From positions 1-64,000 of the forward strand of contig NZ_WAJS01000003.1 of assembly GCF_008831045.1 (NCBI RefSeq): a DNA stretch of 64,000 nucleotides. Reading direction: 5' to 3'. The DNA comes from Adlercreutzia muris (GTDB taxonomy: Bacteria > Actinomycetota > Coriobacteriia > Coriobacteriales > Eggerthellaceae). This document shows positions 53,870-62,903 of this stretch, piece after piece. Made by a program: the position numbers and the translations under genes. Under the pieces are notes generated by a model. It ran no database searches. It worked only from the letters and a program-made list of their open reading frames with translations, and was not told the origin of the DNA. How positions within the stretch are numbered: position 1 is the stretch's first letter; every line of letters begins with the position of its first letter.

Positions 53870-55393
53870 ATGGGCTTGAACAGGGAGAGTGCGCACCTGA
53901 ACGGACGCGGGGCGCTTATTGCCGTAGGCGCCGGCCTGAACCTGAGCACGTACGGACTGGGCGTATGGGGCGAGAACGTGCTGCTGTCGAGTGGGACCTT
54001 CGTGGGGCCCGCTCTGGCAACGCTCGCGGAAACCTACCTCCTCTTCGCCGCGCTCGGGCTGTTTGCCGCCCTCATCCTGCGCATCGCCATCGCCGCTTGC
54101 ACCGGACAGAGCAACCGCTTCTACTTGGTCTGCGGCCTGGGCCCCATGATCGTGGCGGCCGTGCTGTTCGGAAGCGGCCTGTGGAACGCCTCGGGACTGC
54201 TCATAGCCCTGGCCGCCTTCTGCACCGGCTGGTCCTTTGCCTGCCAGAGCCTGTTCTGGATGAGCGCCCTGTCTTTCGAGCCAGGCCAGATGCGAACGGT
54301 CTTTCCGCTGGAACTCCTGGTCGCGGCCGTGGTGAATGTCGTGTTCGTCGCAGGATTTCTGAACCTGCAGGCCATCTTTCTCGGCGCTGGCATCGCGCTG
54401 TCCGCTGCGGCAAGCGTACTGCTGTTGCACGGGGACGCCCAGCGGGAGCACCCTGCCGTGGCGGCACCGAGCAGGGCGCTCCAGAGCCGATACCTGCCCG
54501 GGTTTCGCCAACTGGCGGAAGTGCTGTTCTGCGTCGTGGCCCTGCAGACCATCGCGCCCACCCTCAATTACATGGGACTTTCCGGCGCCCTGCCGCCCGA
54601 GCAGCAGCAGCTGGCCATCATCGCCGCTAAAATGGCAGCCGCCGTAACTCTCGTGGCCATCCTGCACTGGTCGCGAGCGCCGCTGTACTCGGTGCAGGTG
54701 TTCAAGGTGGTCACGCCCGTGCTCATCCTGCTGCTGTTCGCCGTGCCCTTTGCCAGCGCCGGTTACCTGTTCGCGCTGCTCGTAGGCGGCTCCTGCCTGC
54801 ATTTCATCGTGACCAACTCGCTGTTCTGCATCGATGCCGTGGCCATCGCCCGACGGCGCGGGCTCGTCTTCGAGCTCTTCTACGGCACCGGTTACTTCGC
54901 GCTCATGGCCTTCTGCTCGGTACTCGAGAAGGTGATGCCCACCCTGCTGGCCGCCTCGTCGTCAATGGAACTGCTGCTCGTGTTCGGCGTGTTCTTCTGC
55001 GTCTATGCCCTCAGCATGGCCTTCGTCGCGGTGCGGCGCCGCCGGCGCGACAGCGGCGGAGACGGCGCCGAGAACACGACCGCTCCCGCTTCCCCGCCCT
55101 CCTCCGAGCCGACCGTGACGACTGACGCCGAACGGGTGGCCGCCGTGCAGGCGCACTGCGGCTTGTCTGATCGCGAGGCCGAGATCGTGCTCCTCATGAT
55201 GCACGGGCGCAACGTGCCGGCCATTGCCGAGGCGCTGGTCATCTCCCAGAACACCGTGCGCACCCACGTGAAGCGCATTTACCGCGCCTGCGGCGTCCAC
55301 TCCCGCCAAGAGCTCATCGCCCGCTGCGAAACCGAGGAATCTCAGGGTCATAGCGACGGTCCCCCAGCTAAATCACCTAGTAATCCATCATAA
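53870..55393 (+). CDS. Membrane-spanning LuxR-family regulator (upstream of flavoprotein reductase)
   Basis: 507 residues; about 12 hydrophobic helices to residue 385, then a short Ser/Pro linker and the helix-turn-helix (LSDREAEIVLLMMHGRNV, QNTVRTHVKRIYRACGVHSRQ). AAGGAGAGGGGG precedes ATG. The exported flavoprotein gene begins 87 bases after its stop, in the same direction, and is the likely target. Confidence 0.87.
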   Translation: MGLNRESAHLNGRGALIAVGAGLNLSTYGLGVWGENVLLSSGTFVGPALATLAETYLLFAALGLFAALILRIAIAACTGQSNRFYLVCGLGPMIVAAVLFGSGLWNASGLLIALAAFCTGWSFACQSLFWMSALSFEPGQMRTVFPLELLVAAVVNVVFVAGFLNLQAIFLGAGIALSAAASVLLLHGDAQREHPAVAAPSRALQSRYLPGFRQLAEVLFCVVALQTIAPTLNYMGLSGALPPEQQQLAIIAAKMAAAVTLVAILHWSRAPLYSVQVFKVVTPVLILLLFAVPFASAGYLFALLVGGSCLHFIVTNSLFCIDAVAIARRRGLVFELFYGTGYFALMAFCSVLEKVMPTLLAASSSMELLLVFGVFFCVYALSMAFVAVRRRRRDSGGDGAENTTAPASPPSSEPTVTTDAERVAAVQAHCGLSDREAEIVLLMMHGRNVPAIAEALVISQNTVRTHVKRIYRACGVHSRQELIARCETEESQGHSDGPPAKSPSNPS

Positions 55394-55480
55394 TCACCCA
55401 TTTTGAGACACGGCGGCGCCCCCTTCGTGCCCTATGGTTTCCCTGTCGCGGAAAGCGACGAGAGACCAAGGAGGGAACCT

Positions 55481-57754
55481 ATGTCGAAGATCACCCGAGG
55501 CGGGCTGTCCCGCCGCCAGTTCCTGACCGGATCGGCGATCACCGCCGGCGCCGTAGCATCGCTCGGTTTGGCTGGCTGCGCCCCGAAGGCCCCAGCCGAG
55601 GCACCGGCAGCCGGAAGCGACCTGGCCGCCACCGGCGAGGACGCCGCCAACGTGCGCGCCCATGCGGCCCAGCTCAACCCCCAGGGCGAGCCGAAGCCCG
55701 TGCAGAACACCACCTGCCCCTCGCTATTCACCGAATGGAAGATGGGAGCGCTCACCCTGCCCAACCGTGTGGTGAAGTCGGCCGCTGGCTACATCGGCGT
55801 GACGAGCCAGGGTATCACTGGCGATTTGCATATGCAGCACTATGGTAAGCTGGCCGCCGGTGGCGCATCAGTGGTGTACTGCGATGACTTCGCAGAACTC
55901 TACGATCATTTCCGCGCCATTCCCGACGTGGGCAAGTTCACCGACTGGACCGATGCCGACCTGACCGCCTTCGCCCAGAACATCAAGGACAACGGTGCCG
56001 CCGCCGGTTACCAGCTGGCCACCATGGGCCTCGTGTTCAGCGGTTTCGAGCCCGACCCCACGGCCATCTTCCAGTCCTCGGACTGCATGGATATGACGGC
56101 CGAGGAGATCCAGAACCTCATCGCCGACACCATCAAGGCCGCCGCCACCCTGAAGCGCTGCGGCTTCGATTGCGTGGAGATCAACGCCGCCGGCGAGAAT
56201 ATCGGCCAGACCTTCATGTCCCGCAACCGCAACAAGCGCGAGGACGACTACGGTCCGCAGACCTTCGAGAGCCGCACCCGCTTCGTCTGCGAGATCGTGC
56301 GCGGCATCAAGGCCGAATGCGGTGCCGACTTCCCTGTCCAGGTGCTCATCAACGGCGTTGAGGAGAACGACAAGGCCATCGGCGACTCCGCCCTCTTCAC
56401 CACCGTGGAGGAGAACAAGGAGATGTGCAAGCTCATCGAGGCCGCTGGCGCCGACTCGCTGCATATCCGCATCGGGCCCTGCGGCCAGCACGTCGCCGAG
56501 TTTGCCGGCGACCTGTACTTCTGCGGCACCGGCATCGAGGGCACCACAGGCTACGGCACCCAGTTCGACTTTACTCGCCACTGGCAGGGCATGCTGAAGG
56601 CCGATCAGTCGGGCCTCGGCGTCATGGTGCCCGTGGCCGCCGAGATCAAGAAGGCCGTGAGCATTCCCGTGGGCGCGGTCACCTACATGGACCCGGCTCG
56701 CGATCCGGAGTATTTCGAGGGGTTCATCGCGGGCGGCGATCTGGACTTCATCCTCATGAACCGCCCGCTTTCCGTGGACTACGACTACCTGCACAAGCTG
56801 GAAGAGGGCCGCATCGACGAGATCCGCCCCTGCACCCGCTGCATGCACTGCCATTGGGATGCGGCCGACGACGGAAACCTCACCTTCAGCTGCCGCACCA
56901 ACGCCGCGCACCCCTTCCGCTTCGTCACCGGCCAGCTAACCGGCGGCTACGACCCCGAGCCGGCCGCGACGGCCAAGAACGTCGTCGTAGTGGGCGCAGG
57001 ACCCGCCGGCTTGGAGGCAGCGCGTGTGGCCGCCGAGCGCGGACACGCTGTGACCCTCTACGAGAAGAAGGGCTCTGTGGGAGGCCTTCTGGAATTCGCC
57101 AACAACGTGAAGGGGCCCCACGAGAACCTGAGCGTGCTGCGCAACTACTTCGAGCGTCAGATGGAGCTACTCGGCGTGAACGTGGTGCTGAACACCGAGG
57201 CCACGGCCGACACCATCGCCGAGGCGGCCCCCGATGCCGTGATTCTGGCCACAGGCGGCGTGCGCGACAGCCTGGGCCTCGACGAGACGGCCGGCACGAA
57301 CGTGGTGGGCATCGATGACTTCATGATGGCCGATATTGCCGAGGAGGTTGTCGTGGTCGGATCGAACGCCCAGGCCATCGACGCGGCCATGTATCTGCTG
57401 GCCCAGGGCAAGCACGTGTCGGTGGTCACGCCGAGCGCGGCGGGCACCATCGGCGCCGGCCACTCCTTCTGGGTGAAGACCTTCACCCAGCCCAACATGA
57501 AGGCCCTCGGCGTGCGCTTCTGGCCCGAGGCCGAGGTGGTGGCCGTGAACGATGGCACCGTCACCGTGAAGACGGCTACGGGCATCCAGCAGGAGATTCC
57601 CTGCGGCACCGTCGTGGAGGCCCTGGACAGCCTGCCCAACGGCTCCCTCGCCGAAGGCCTGACCTGCGAGGTGGTCACCGTGGGCGATGCCGCCCGGCCC
57701 TTCAACATCGGCGAGGCCATCTGCTCCGCCAACGCCGCCGCCCGCGCCCTCTAG
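55481..57754 (+). CDS. Tat-exported lipoprotein flavoprotein, OYE/2,4-dienoyl-CoA reductase type
   Basis: 757 residues. The N-terminus has both a twin-arginine motif SRRQFLTGSA (10-19) and a lipobox LAGC (Cys 33), so it is probably a folded lipoprotein outside the membrane. An FMN-binding TIM barrel follows (LPNRVVKSAAGY, FMSRNRNKREDDYG), a Cys cluster C-x2-C-x2-C-x11-C (about 451-469), then an FAD-type nucleotide fold VVVGAGPAGLEAARVA (about 501-516). Family relatives reduce activated C=C bonds with NADH. Outside the cell NADH is lacking, so another electron donor is needed. GGAGGGAA precedes ATG. Substrate unknown. Confidence 0.85.
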   Translation: MSKITRGGLSRRQFLTGSAITAGAVASLGLAGCAPKAPAEAPAAGSDLAATGEDAANVRAHAAQLNPQGEPKPVQNTTCPSLFTEWKMGALTLPNRVVKSAAGYIGVTSQGITGDLHMQHYGKLAAGGASVVYCDDFAELYDHFRAIPDVGKFTDWTDADLTAFAQNIKDNGAAAGYQLATMGLVFSGFEPDPTAIFQSSDCMDMTAEEIQNLIADTIKAAATLKRCGFDCVEINAAGENIGQTFMSRNRNKREDDYGPQTFESRTRFVCEIVRGIKAECGADFPVQVLINGVEENDKAIGDSALFTTVEENKEMCKLIEAAGADSLHIRIGPCGQHVAEFAGDLYFCGTGIEGTTGYGTQFDFTRHWQGMLKADQSGLGVMVPVAAEIKKAVSIPVGAVTYMDPARDPEYFEGFIAGGDLDFILMNRPLSVDYDYLHKLEEGRIDEIRPCTRCMHCHWDAADDGNLTFSCRTNAAHPFRFVTGQLTGGYDPEPAATAKNVVVVGAGPAGLEAARVAAERGHAVTLYEKKGSVGGLLEFANNVKGPHENLSVLRNYFERQMELLGVNVVLNTEATADTIAEAAPDAVILATGGVRDSLGLDETAGTNVVGIDDFMMADIAEEVVVVGSNAQAIDAAMYLLAQGKHVSVVTPSAAGTIGAGHSFWVKTFTQPNMKALGVRFWPEAEVVAVNDGTVTVKTATGIQQEIPCGTVVEALDSLPNGSLAEGLTCEVVTVGDAARPFNIGEAICSANAAARAL

Positions 57755-57862
57755 CGAGCCCCGGCGAAGCGATGTCCATCCATACCATCTGACAGCCGAG
57801 AACACCAGGGGCCCTTCACCGCTTGTGCGGTCCCCGGTGCCTCGGACAAGCTGCACCCTCCC

Positions 57863-57894
57863 GAGGCGGGCGACTCACCCAGATCGCCCGCCTC
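57863..57894 (+). terminator. Terminator after the flavoprotein gene
   Basis: An 11-bp stem, GAGGCGGGCGA and its complement around a 10-base loop, is followed by CCTTCG. Confidence 0.7.
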
Positions 57895-57963
57895 CCTTCG
57901 ACGAATCTCGCCCTTGGCTCTCCCGTCCGTGGCATGATGCCCCGTCGAAGAGGGGAGGCCTCC

Positions 57964-58140
57964 ATGAACATCAACCAATTGGAATGGTTCTGCCTGGCGC
58001 GTGAATCCCTCACCCAGCGCTTCATGACCACGAGCCTGTACGCCTTGGGCGTGCGCCCCTACACCCACGCTTCCATCACCTCGGTGGCCGACGGCTTCGC
58101 CACCGTGCACGGGAAGGCCCATCGGCCGCTTCGGAAATGA
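57964..58140 (+). pseudogene. Short frame resembling the start of a LysR-type regulator
   Basis: 58 codons with a strong GAGGGGAGG site before ATG. The first 12 residues, MNINQLEWFCLA, look like the opening of a LysR-family helix-turn-helix, but the rest does not continue it and the frame ends. It may be a remnant left after an internal deletion, or a genuine small protein. Low confidence. Confidence 0.35.
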
Positions 58141-58215
58141 CGGCAGCGACGAGACCCCAGACGGAGAGGCGACTCCGAACCGCGGTCCGCGACTTGGCGC
58201 CAACGCCGTCTGTCC

Positions 58216-59109
58216 CTAAGCGAGGGCCGCATCGTCGGCGGGGAAGGTGAGGGTGATGGCCAGCTCGTCGCCTTCCAGCGCCGCCGCGACTTCCATGCCC
58301 TGGGCAGCGGCGAGGCTCGCCACCACGGCCAGGCCGAGGCCCGCGCCGCTGCGAGCCCGGGCGGCATCGGCCCGGTAGAAGCGCTCGAAGAGGCGGTCGA
58401 TGTCGATAGCCGCCGGGTCTTCCACCACATTGGCGAAGGTGATGGCGCGGCCCTTTTGGGTGATGGCGGGCGCTGCCGCTCCGTAGCGCAGGGCGTTGCT
58501 GATAAGGTTCTCGAAGATGCGAGCAAGAGCCTCCTCGTCGGCCTCCACTGCAAGCGACTCGTCGGCGATGCGCACCTCCGGCTCCCAGCCGCGCTCCTCG
58601 AAGGCGGGAAACTGCCCCGTGAGCACGGCGGCCAGCACGGGCATCACCGCCGTGGGCCGCAGATCCAGCGCGGCGGTTGGGTCGGTGGCCCGAGCGTAGG
58701 CGAACAGGGCATCCAGCAGCCCTTCCATGTCGTCGAGCCGGGTCGAGGCCGCACCCAGGTAGTGGGCCCGACGCTCGCCGTCGGCCTCGTCGGCCGCCAG
58801 GGCCACGTAGCCCTTGGCCCCCATGAGCGGCGTGCGAATGTCGTGGGACAAACTCGCCAAGTCGCGCTGGAACTGGCGCTGCTCGGCGGCTGCCTCGCGG
58901 CGCTCCGCTTCGGCATCGTCCAGGGTCTCGTTCACGGCCCGAGCCAGCGCCGCGAAACCCGGTCCCGGCATCTCGGTGGACAGCCGCCCGTTGGAGCGCC
59001 GCTCGCGCCCCCGCAGGAAGGCGGCCATGCGGCGCAACTCGCGACCGTACAGCACCACCGTCGCAAAGGCGCACAGGGTCAACGCCCCCATACCCAGCGC
59101 AAGCGTCAT
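58216..59109 (-). CDS. Small membrane histidine kinase
   Basis: 297 residues. One N-terminal membrane helix (GMGALTLCAFATVVLYG), then a short linker and the kinase core: LASLSHDIRTPLMGAKGY (H-box), NLISNALRYGAAAP (N-box), FERFYRADAARARSGAGLGLAV (F/G boxes). With no sizeable extracytoplasmic domain it resembles kinases that sense through a partner transporter, and the ABC genes upstream fit this. Its likely partner regulator is encoded divergently at 61494. A gap of about 200 bp separates it from the permease gene. Confidence 0.88.
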   Translation of the reverse strand: MTLALGMGALTLCAFATVVLYGRELRRMAAFLRGRERRSNGRLSTEMPGPGFAALARAVNETLDDAEAERREAAAEQRQFQRDLASLSHDIRTPLMGAKGYVALAADEADGERRAHYLGAASTRLDDMEGLLDALFAYARATDPTAALDLRPTAVMPVLAAVLTGQFPAFEERGWEPEVRIADESLAVEADEEALARIFENLISNALRYGAAAPAITQKGRAITFANVVEDPAAIDIDRLFERFYRADAARARSGAGLGLAVVASLAAAQGMEVAAALEGDELAITLTFPADDAALA

Positions 59110-59307
59110 GAACCGCTCCTTTCCCGTCGGCGCCCCAAGCGCCCCACTTTACCCTCGTAGCGCCTGGGACGTCTCGCCTCACTCGCACGGCACCCTCTCG
59201 CCCCGCCATCCACTCGCAGCGCCCCGGCGCCCCGTTTTCCCACAGCAGCGCCCCGCACCGCCGCTCGCTATCGACGATCCCGCCGGCGGAGAGGCACCGC
59301 CGCTCGC

Positions 59308-60384
59308 TCACAGGTCGCGCTTGCGCAGCACGCCTAAGGCTAGGGCGCTGCACAGCCCGGCTGCAACCGCGCCCACGATCAGCACCTGCACCGCCACTGG
59401 CACCATGGTCAGGGGCGCGGCGGCCGGAGTGCCGAGCAGCGCGCCCGCAAAGGCCCCCAGATCCTGCACGCAGGATGACAGCAGCCACGGCTCCAAGGCG
59501 CCGAACCACGGAGCGATAACGGCGAGCGACAACAGCACCTGGCCCACCACGGCGCCCAAGAAGCCCGAGCACACCACGATGGCCCAGGCCACACCGGCGC
59601 CCGCGCTGCGGCTGATCCACACGATAACCGCCGCCGAGCAGCCGTAGGCGAAAATGACGAGCCACGTCAGGCCGAAGAACGCCAGCAGATCGGTCAGGCT
59701 GTTCGCGGCCTCGTAGGTAAAGCCCGCCACCGCGAAGGACGCCACGCTGGTCAGCGAGACCACAGCCAGGAAGAATGCCGCCAGCACCCCCACGAGCGCA
59801 ATCTTCTCCCCGTAGTAGCGCACGCGCCCGCGACGATCCATCACGAGGTTGCGGGCGAACCGCGTTGTGAAGTCCTGGGCGCAGAACAGCGCCGCTACCA
59901 GGGCGACGATCAGAGTCAGCATGCCGCCCGACACCACCGAGTCGCCCAACATGTCCGCAGGCGTGGCGAAGGTGCGCATCTCCCGGGACACGCCCTCGAA
60001 ATCGGCCTCGCTCAGAGCCTGGGGGTCCTCGGCGACCGAAGCCCACAGCTCCGCCGAAGCCGAGCCAGACGCAGCGCCCTCCTCCGCTTCCGCAGCATTT
60101 TCGGCGACGTCCTCGACCGCTTCCGCCGCAGCTGCCACCGGCGCTTCGAACGCGGCCGGGCCCTCGGCCTCATCGCCCGAAGCCGCGCCACGGGCTCCTT
60201 CGTCTTCGCAGGCCGTCACCGTCATATCCACGGCCGATGCGGTCATGGAAAGAAACTCCGGCGACGACACCGCATGCATCATGGCGACCACGAGAACGGA
60301 TGCCGCCACCACGATGGCCGTTACCACCCACAGCATCTTCCCATGCGCCAAACGGTACATATCGCTCTTCAGCAGGTTAAACAT
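59308..60384 (-). CDS. ABC transporter permease (ABC-2 type)
   Basis: 358 residues with about six membrane helices and one large acidic Ala/Glu-rich extracytoplasmic region (about 45-120) between helices 1 and 2, the arrangement of bacitracin/lantibiotic-immunity type permeases. The start at 60384 has GGAGGGGG upstream and overlaps the 3' end of the ATPase gene, so the two are coupled. Confidence 0.84.
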   Translation of the reverse strand: MFNLLKSDMYRLAHGKMLWVVTAIVVAASVLVVAMMHAVSSPEFLSMTASAVDMTVTACEDEGARGAASGDEAEGPAAFEAPVAAAAEAVEDVAENAAEAEEGAASGSASAELWASVAEDPQALSEADFEGVSREMRTFATPADMLGDSVVSGGMLTLIVALVAALFCAQDFTTRFARNLVMDRRGRVRYYGEKIALVGVLAAFFLAVVSLTSVASFAVAGFTYEAANSLTDLLAFFGLTWLVIFAYGCSAAVIVWISRSAGAGVAWAIVVCSGFLGAVVGQVLLSLAVIAPWFGALEPWLLSSCVQDLGAFAGALLGTPAAAPLTMVPVAVQVLIVGAVAAGLCSALALGVLRKRDL

Positions 60385-61318
60385 GGGTCGCACCCCCTTC
60401 CATCAGCTCAACGAAGTAGTCTTCGATGTCACGGTGGTCCTGGGAGAATTCCAGGACCACCTGGCCCGCACCGCTTAAGGTGCGGGCGACGGCCTCAGCA
60501 TTATAGTCGCCCGACACCACGATAGTGCCGCCCGGCTCCGCGCGAAAGGCCGCCGCCGGATAGGCCTCCTCCAGCACGGCCAGGGCCCGGGGGCTGTCGG
60601 CCGTGCGCACCCGCAGGCTGCCGCCGCACTCGGCCGCCACCTCCTCGGCGCTCATCTCGCGCACCATGCGGCCGTTGGCGATCACGCCGTAGCGGGTGGC
60701 CATGCGATCCAGCTGATCGAGCACATGAGACGAGATCACCACGGTAATGCCGAAGGTTTGGGCCAGGCGCACGATGAGGTTGCGCATGGCACGGGTGGCC
60801 TCGGGGTCCAGTCCGTTGAAGGGCTCGTCTAACAGCAGCACGTCGGGACTGCCCAGCAGGGCCAGGGCCAGGCCGAGGCGCTGGCGCATGCCGAGGGAGA
60901 ACCCACGCACCTTCTGCTTGCCCGCACCGGCGAGCCCCACAAGCCGCAGCACCTCCTCGCAGCGGGCCGGCCCGTCTACGATGCCCCAGGCAAGCGCCTT
61001 GGCCTGCAGGTTCTGATAGGCCGTCAGATTCGGCAGCAGCCCCGGCTGCTCGATGAGCACGCCGATGCGTCGGGCTTGATCGCCCTCGCCGGATGTCTTC
61101 TGCACAGAGCCGATACCCGTCGGCACGCCGAACAGCGCCACCTCGCCGGCCGTCGGCGCCACCTCCCCGCAGATCATCTTCATCACCGTGGACTTGCCGG
61201 CGCCGTTCTTCCCCACGAAACCGTAGATATCGCCCGCTGCCACGGTCATGGCGAAATCATCCACCACGCGCCGACCGCCGTAGGCCTTGGCCAGACCGCA
61301 CGCCTCAATCACATTCAT
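60377..61318 (-). CDS. ABC transporter ATP-binding protein (BcrA/immunity type)
   Basis: 313 residues. Walker A GKNGAGKST, signature FSLGMRQRL, Walker B DVLLLDEPFNGLDP and the switch His in VISSH are all present. The C-terminal 80 residues are the extension seen in BcrA-type exporters. It energises the permease encoded downstream with an 8-base overlap; function probably antimicrobial-peptide resistance or export. Confidence 0.9.
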   Translation of the reverse strand: MNVIEACGLAKAYGGRRVVDDFAMTVAAGDIYGFVGKNGAGKSTVMKMICGEVAPTAGEVALFGVPTGIGSVQKTSGEGDQARRIGVLIEQPGLLPNLTAYQNLQAKALAWGIVDGPARCEEVLRLVGLAGAGKQKVRGFSLGMRQRLGLALALLGSPDVLLLDEPFNGLDPEATRAMRNLIVRLAQTFGITVVISSHVLDQLDRMATRYGVIANGRMVREMSAEEVAAECGGSLRVRTADSPRALAVLEEAYPAAAFRAEPGGTIVVSGDYNAEAVARTLSGAGQVVLEFSQDHRDIEDYFVELMEGGATHV

Positions 61319-61493
61319 GGCTCTCTCCTTTCTCCGTACAGATATACCCTATTTCCAGCGCTTTCCAGTGTGGAGGGGAATAGTAAAGAAAGTTCTGGCG
61401 AAGCGTTAAGAATGTTTGAAGATGGCGCCTCGCGCTGGCGCACCGTATTATGCTGCCAGAAAAGCACCTGGCGAAGGAGGCCCGAACCACCCG

Positions 61494-62240
61494 ATGGATA
61501 CCCCCTTGGACATACTGGTCATCGAAGATGACCCTTCCATCAACGAAGTGGTGACCGCCCACCTGGAACGTCAGGGCCATCGCTGCCGCCAGGCCTTCTC
61601 GGGCACCGAGGGCACCCTGCTTCTGCGCGAGCAGCGCCCCGACCTGGTCATCACCGACCTCATGCTGCCGGGCATCACGGGCGAGGAGATCGTCCGGGCC
61701 ATTCGCGCCGCCGACGGCGCGCTGCCCATCATCGTCATCTCGGCCCGCATCACCGCCGCCGACAAGATCATGCTGTTGCAAGAAGGGGCCGACGACTACC
61801 TGACCAAGCCCTTCGACCTGGACGAACTGAGCGCGCGCATCGCCGTGCAGTGCCGTCACCGGACCGCGTGCAACCGCGATGGCGTCTCCGTCTCGGACGA
61901 TGCGGCCGCCGATGGGCACGGGCCCGACAGCTCTGGGGCCGCCGTGCTGCGCTTCCGCGATTGGGAACTCAACGGCGACGAACGCACCTTCGCCGTAGGG
62001 GGCATCCCCGTGGCCCTCACCCGCACCGAGTTCAACATCCTGGAGCTGCTCATGGCCCGCCCGCGCAAGGTGTTCACCAAGCAGGAGCTGTTCGAGCTAG
62101 CCTGGGGCGAGCCCTATTCTGTGGAAGATTCCACCGTGAACGTCCACGTGTCGAACTTGCGCCGCAAGCTGAAGCCCACCGGCACCGACGGCTACCTGCA
62201 AACGGTCTGGGGCATGGGATTCAAGCTGACGACCGGGTAG
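61494..62240 (+). CDS. OmpR-family response regulator linked to the ABC exporter
   Basis: 248 residues. The receiver has IEDD, Asp55 (VITDLMLPG) and LTKPFD; a 25-residue Asp/Ala-rich linker follows, then a winged-helix DNA-binding domain (VALTRTEFNILELLM, VEDSTVNVHVSNLRRKLK). AAGGAGG lies 12 bases before the chosen ATG, a rather long spacing. It is divergent from the ABC/kinase genes and probably controls them. Confidence 0.88.
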   Translation: MDTPLDILVIEDDPSINEVVTAHLERQGHRCRQAFSGTEGTLLLREQRPDLVITDLMLPGITGEEIVRAIRAADGALPIIVISARITAADKIMLLQEGADDYLTKPFDLDELSARIAVQCRHRTACNRDGVSVSDDAAADGHGPDSSGAAVLRFRDWELNGDERTFAVGGIPVALTRTEFNILELLMARPRKVFTKQELFELAWGEPYSVEDSTVNVHVSNLRRKLKPTGTDGYLQTVWGMGFKLTTG

Positions 62241-62903
62241 GACTCCCACACCCGGTAGGACTCCCACACAAGGCTCCGCCGCGCCGCAGAACTCCTCCGC
62301 GCTGCGTCCCCCCGCAAGGCTCCGCCGCGCTGCGCCGGCCGCCCACCGCGGTGCGCTAGCCCGGGCCAACCGCTCCCGCGGCCCGCAAGGCCTTCCATCA
62401 CGCACATCTGTCGTGCCTTCCGACCGCCCCCGCTCTGACCAACTCGCCCGCACGCGCCGATTTGCTGACAAGCAATCGCCTTCGATCAATGTTCTCAGCT
62501 CATTCCCTGGTCTTGCGACAAATCATGAGATTGGGCGACATCTCAACGCTCGGATTCGCTCGAAGCGCGACAAATCAGACGATTGAGCGACATTTCCAGC
62601 GTCCAAATGTCGCTCAATCAATCGATTTGTCGCAAAAAGCCGCCCTCACTCCGGGAAACCACAGCGCGCTTAATCGAACCGCTCTTTCTGCGCCACACAG
62701 GCCACTGTCAGCAACGTCGCCACGCGCACAGCCCTTCCCATAGTGAGGAGCAGCCCCCTTCCCAGAAGATGCAACTGCCCCCGCTGTGGGGGGCGTGTGG
62801 TGAGGTCGGGCGATTTCCCCAAGCCTCCCTTCCTATTAACGCGGGGATGTGGGACAATAGATTGACTTGACTTCTACAGCTTCCCCATGGGAAGGAGCAC
62901 AGG
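62241..62903. other. Intergenic region of 660 bp with repeats, no gene seen
   Basis: A 17-bp unit GGTAGGACTCCCACAC occurs twice from 62235; CAAGGCTCCGCCGCGC occurs twice near 62270 and 62314. The palindromic GCGACAAATC repeats are described separately at 62515-62633. Near 62849 GACAAT may be a weak -10 for the following gene. No reading frame looks like protein. Confidence 0.5.
62515..62633. repeat. Three GCGACAAATC/GCGACAT repeats forming a large hairpin
   Basis: Two direct 30-bp copies, 62515-62544 and 62567-62596, share GCGACAAATCA-N4-ATTG-N-GCGACAT; a third is inverted at 62605-62633. Copies 2 and 3 pair in two perfect blocks (GCGACAAATC and ATTGAGCGACATTT) around a 9-base loop. On the minus strand the stem is preceded by TTTTT. 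Function unclear; could be a protein-binding array or a terminator. Confidence 0.6.
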
